Part shown: piece by piece, positions 62,647 through 64,000 of the stretch
Position numbering within the stretch: position 1 is the first letter of the stretch
Layout: every line of letters starts with the position of its first letter
The notes under the pieces: generated by a model
The model's input: only the letters and a program-made list of their open reading frames with translations
What the model was told of the DNA's origin: nothing
Database searches by the model: none
DNA from: Streptomyces taklimakanensis
GTDB lineage: Bacteria; Actinomycetota; Actinomycetes; Streptomycetales; Streptomycetaceae
Reading direction: 5' to 3'
Assembly (NCBI RefSeq): GCF_009709575.1
Contig: NZ_WIXO01000001.1
Span: forward strand, 3,040,001-3,104,000
Length of the DNA stretch: 64,000 nucleotides
Program-made: the position numbers and the translations under genes

Positions 62647-63450
62647 ATGGCATCCGGCAGCCGCACCGGTCGTCCCCCTCGGACCAGCGTGTGGCTGGAC
62701 GACCGGCTCGCGCCCAAGCGGAGGTCGAACGCCGAGCAACCCTCCGGGCTGGACCGGGAGAGGATCACCGCGGCCGCCGTGCGGCTGCTGGACGCCGAGG
62801 GGCTGGAGAAGTTCTCCATGCGACGCCTCGCGGCCGAACTGGGCGTCACCGCGATGTCCGTCTACTGGTATGTGGACACCAAGGACGATCTGCTGGAGCT
62901 GGCCCTGGATTCCGTGTTCGGGGAGATCGACCTCCCCGTCGACTCCCCGGACGCCGACTGGCGCGACCAGGTGCGGCGCCTGGCCGACGAGTACCGGGGG
63001 CTGATGGTGGGCCACCCCTGGGTGTCCTCGGTGCTCGGCCGGTACCTCAACATCGGCCCTCGGGCCATGGAGTTCGCGGACGCGGCCCGGCGCGTCGTCG
63101 AGCGTGCCGGACTGCCGGCGCCGCGGATCACGGGGGCGCTCTCGGCGCTGTTCCAGTTCGTGTACGGCTTCGGCACCATCGAGGCCAACTGGAACAGTCG
63201 TTGCCGTGAGGCCGGGCTGGGGTCCGACGAGTTCTTCCACCGGGTGTTCGGCAAGGTGCGGGGGCGCGCCGAGTACGCCACCTCGTTGGAGCTGATGGAA
63301 CAGCGGGGCGGCGACACGGTGGACGAGATGCGGCAGCGGGACTTCGACATCGCGCTGGAGTGCCTCATCGCCGGTATCGAGACGATGAGGGAGCGGGGGA
63401 CGGGCGAGGCGGACGCCGCGCCGGACGATCCGTCGGACGGTGCTTCCTGA
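62647..63450 (+). CDS. TetR/AcrR-family regulator (TetR_C type)
   Basis: Repressor of 267 residues. The helix-turn-helix (about 38-85) reads ITAAAVRLLDAEGLEKFSMRRLAAELGVTAMSVYWYVDTKDDLLELALD, of the TetR class-C type with the YWYVxxKxxLL pattern. The C-terminal ligand domain contains GHPWVSSVLGRYLNIGPRAMEFADAARRVVERAG. A basic N-terminal extension (about 36 residues) precedes it. ATG at 62647 with gaaggagag upstream. Probably represses the exporter gene upstream, and itself if co-transcribed, by binding the inverted repeat at 60945. Confidence 0.93.
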   Translation: MASGSRTGRPPRTSVWLDDRLAPKRRSNAEQPSGLDRERITAAAVRLLDAEGLEKFSMRRLAAELGVTAMSVYWYVDTKDDLLELALDSVFGEIDLPVDSPDADWRDQVRRLADEYRGLMVGHPWVSSVLGRYLNIGPRAMEFADAARRVVERAGLPAPRITGALSALFQFVYGFGTIEANWNSRCREAGLGSDEFFHRVFGKVRGRAEYATSLELMEQRGGDTVDEMRQRDFDIALECLIAGIETMRERGTGEADAAPDDPSDGAS

Positions 63451-63515
63451 GCCGACGGTGGTGCTCCGCTGGGCGGAAACCGTTCCTCCGGAGCGGCGTT
63501 CTGTCGTACCGCGAT

Positions 63516-63529
63516 GTTTCCCGTGAAAC
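63516..63529. other. parS: parS-like site (13 of 14 bases)
   Basis: GTTTCCCGTGAAAC differs from the consensus parS GTTTCACGTGAAAC only at position 6. It is intergenic, between two convergent genes. In Streptomyces, ParB binds many such sites around the origin. By my estimate, a 14-mer with at most one mismatch is expected about 0.01 times by chance in 64 kb at equal base frequencies, and less in GC-rich DNA. Confidence 0.7.
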
Positions 63530-63669
63530 ATTCGCCCTCTCGGGGTGGTCCGAGGTAGTGGTGTGCGAACGACGGAGACGGCCCCGGCGGAGGAGTCCAC
63601 CGGGGCCGTCGTGCGACGCGGTCGCAGGCCGGGGAGCCGCAGGGCGGGGAGCCGCAGGGCGGGGAGGAG

Positions 63670-64000
63670 TCAGGACGAGGTCGTCCGTGGGACGTCCGCG
63701 TTCTCCGACGAGGCGTCCAGCGCCGTGCGCAGCGGCACCTCCCGGACGAACAGCACCAACAGCAGCGCCACCACCGCGACCGGAGCGGCGTAGAGGTAGA
63801 TGTCGGCGACACCGTGACCGTACGCGCTCTCCACGACCGTGCGGATCGGGCCGGGGAGCGCCTCCAGATCGGGGATGGCACTGCCGTTGCCGCCGGTCGC
63901 GCCCTCGGAGGGGACGCCCAGCCTCGTCATGCCGTCCGAGACGTAGTCGGTGATGCGCTGGGCGAGCACCGCGCCGAGGACCGAGACGCCGACCGCACCG
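63670..64000 (-). CDS. MFS transporter, C-terminal part (5' end outside window)
   Basis: C-terminal ~109 residues of a DHA2-type exporter. The segment GVSVLGAVLAQRITDYVSDG, then GPIRTVVESAYGHGVADIYLYAAPVAVVALLLVLFVREVPLRT, matches the last helix pair and end of EmrB-type proteins. The frame is open to the window end at 64000, so the start lies beyond. The C-terminal tail is short and polar. Convergent with the TetR gene; the parS-like site lies between them. Confidence 0.85.
   Translation of the reverse strand, partial: GAVGVSVLGAVLAQRITDYVSDGMTRLGVPSEGATGGNGSAIPDLEALPGPIRTVVESAYGHGVADIYLYAAPVAVVALLLVLFVREVPLRTALDASSENADVPRTTSS

Overview
This window is high-GC actinobacterial DNA, most likely a core, origin-proximal stretch of a Streptomyces (or close relative) chromosome. 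The signs are strong third-position GC bias, many GTG starts, TANNNT promoters placed six or seven bases before start codons, class II tRNA-Ser genes, SpoIIE/HATPase regulators, an SSI-type inhibitor and a Rex-type operator before cydABCD. From memory, the order hisC-cydA-cydB-cydCD ... serS-pheA-Dyp peroxidase-copper genes matches the central S. coelicolor chromosome. No rRNA, CRISPR array, insertion sequence or biosynthetic gene cluster was seen.

Layout. 1-2.5 kb: a metallophosphoesterase cut by the window edge and a LacI-family regulator. 2.9-10.3 kb: a HisC-type aminotransferase, then cydA, cydB and a fused cydCD behind a Rex-like operator, giving an oxygen-limitation respiratory module. 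10.4-21.1 kb: two Cof-type HAD phosphatases, an LLM-class oxidoreductase, an alpha/beta hydrolase-SDR fusion, two paralogous ABC-2 exporters, a MarR regulator and serS. 21.1-21.76 kb: an intergenic region with DnaA-box-like sites. 21.76-29.4 kb: pheA, then a copper/haem group on the minus strand (Dyp peroxidase, CopC-CopD fusion, PCuAC, SCO1, YcnI) and a membrane protein. 29.6-40.7 kb: two HATPase proteins, aminopeptidase P, a SpoIIE-type protein, a Prim-Pol-like protein, a SEC-C protein, a GDPD and an HtrA protease.

40.7-43.95 kb is a decayed integrative element beside tRNA-Ser(UGA): a tyrosine integrase with a frame-broken 5' end, small element-type genes and a frameshifted zinc-binding gene. 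44-49.2 kb: a LAETG sortase substrate and a choline/betaine group (BCCT transporter, a choline dehydrogenase remnant, betaine aldehyde dehydrogenase). 49.2-57.4 kb: a very short ORF with a strong ribosome binding site, a SigE-family sigma factor, an acyl-CoA ligase, a very long PAS/pseudo-kinase/receiver protein and an SSI-family inhibitor. 57.7-58.1 kb: tRNA-Ser(GCU) and tRNA-Arg(ACG). 58.8-64 kb: a ricin-type lectin, a methyltransferase, an MFS exporter with its TetR regulator, a parS-like site and the C-terminal end of a second MFS exporter.

How the genes fit together: cydABCD and the SCO1/PCuAC/CopCD set both serve respiration, one by making the bd oxidase and the other probably by supplying copper to haem-copper oxidases. 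betT and betB form part of an osmoprotectant route whose middle enzyme is broken here. The most interesting non-coding signals are the DnaA-box group between serS and pheA and the near-perfect parS site, both suited to an origin-proximal location. I found no complete, clearly undescribed multi-gene system. The best leads for novelty are the His-less PAS/receiver protein, the 20-residue ORF at 49.6 kb and the two enzyme-like proteins that lack key acidic residues.
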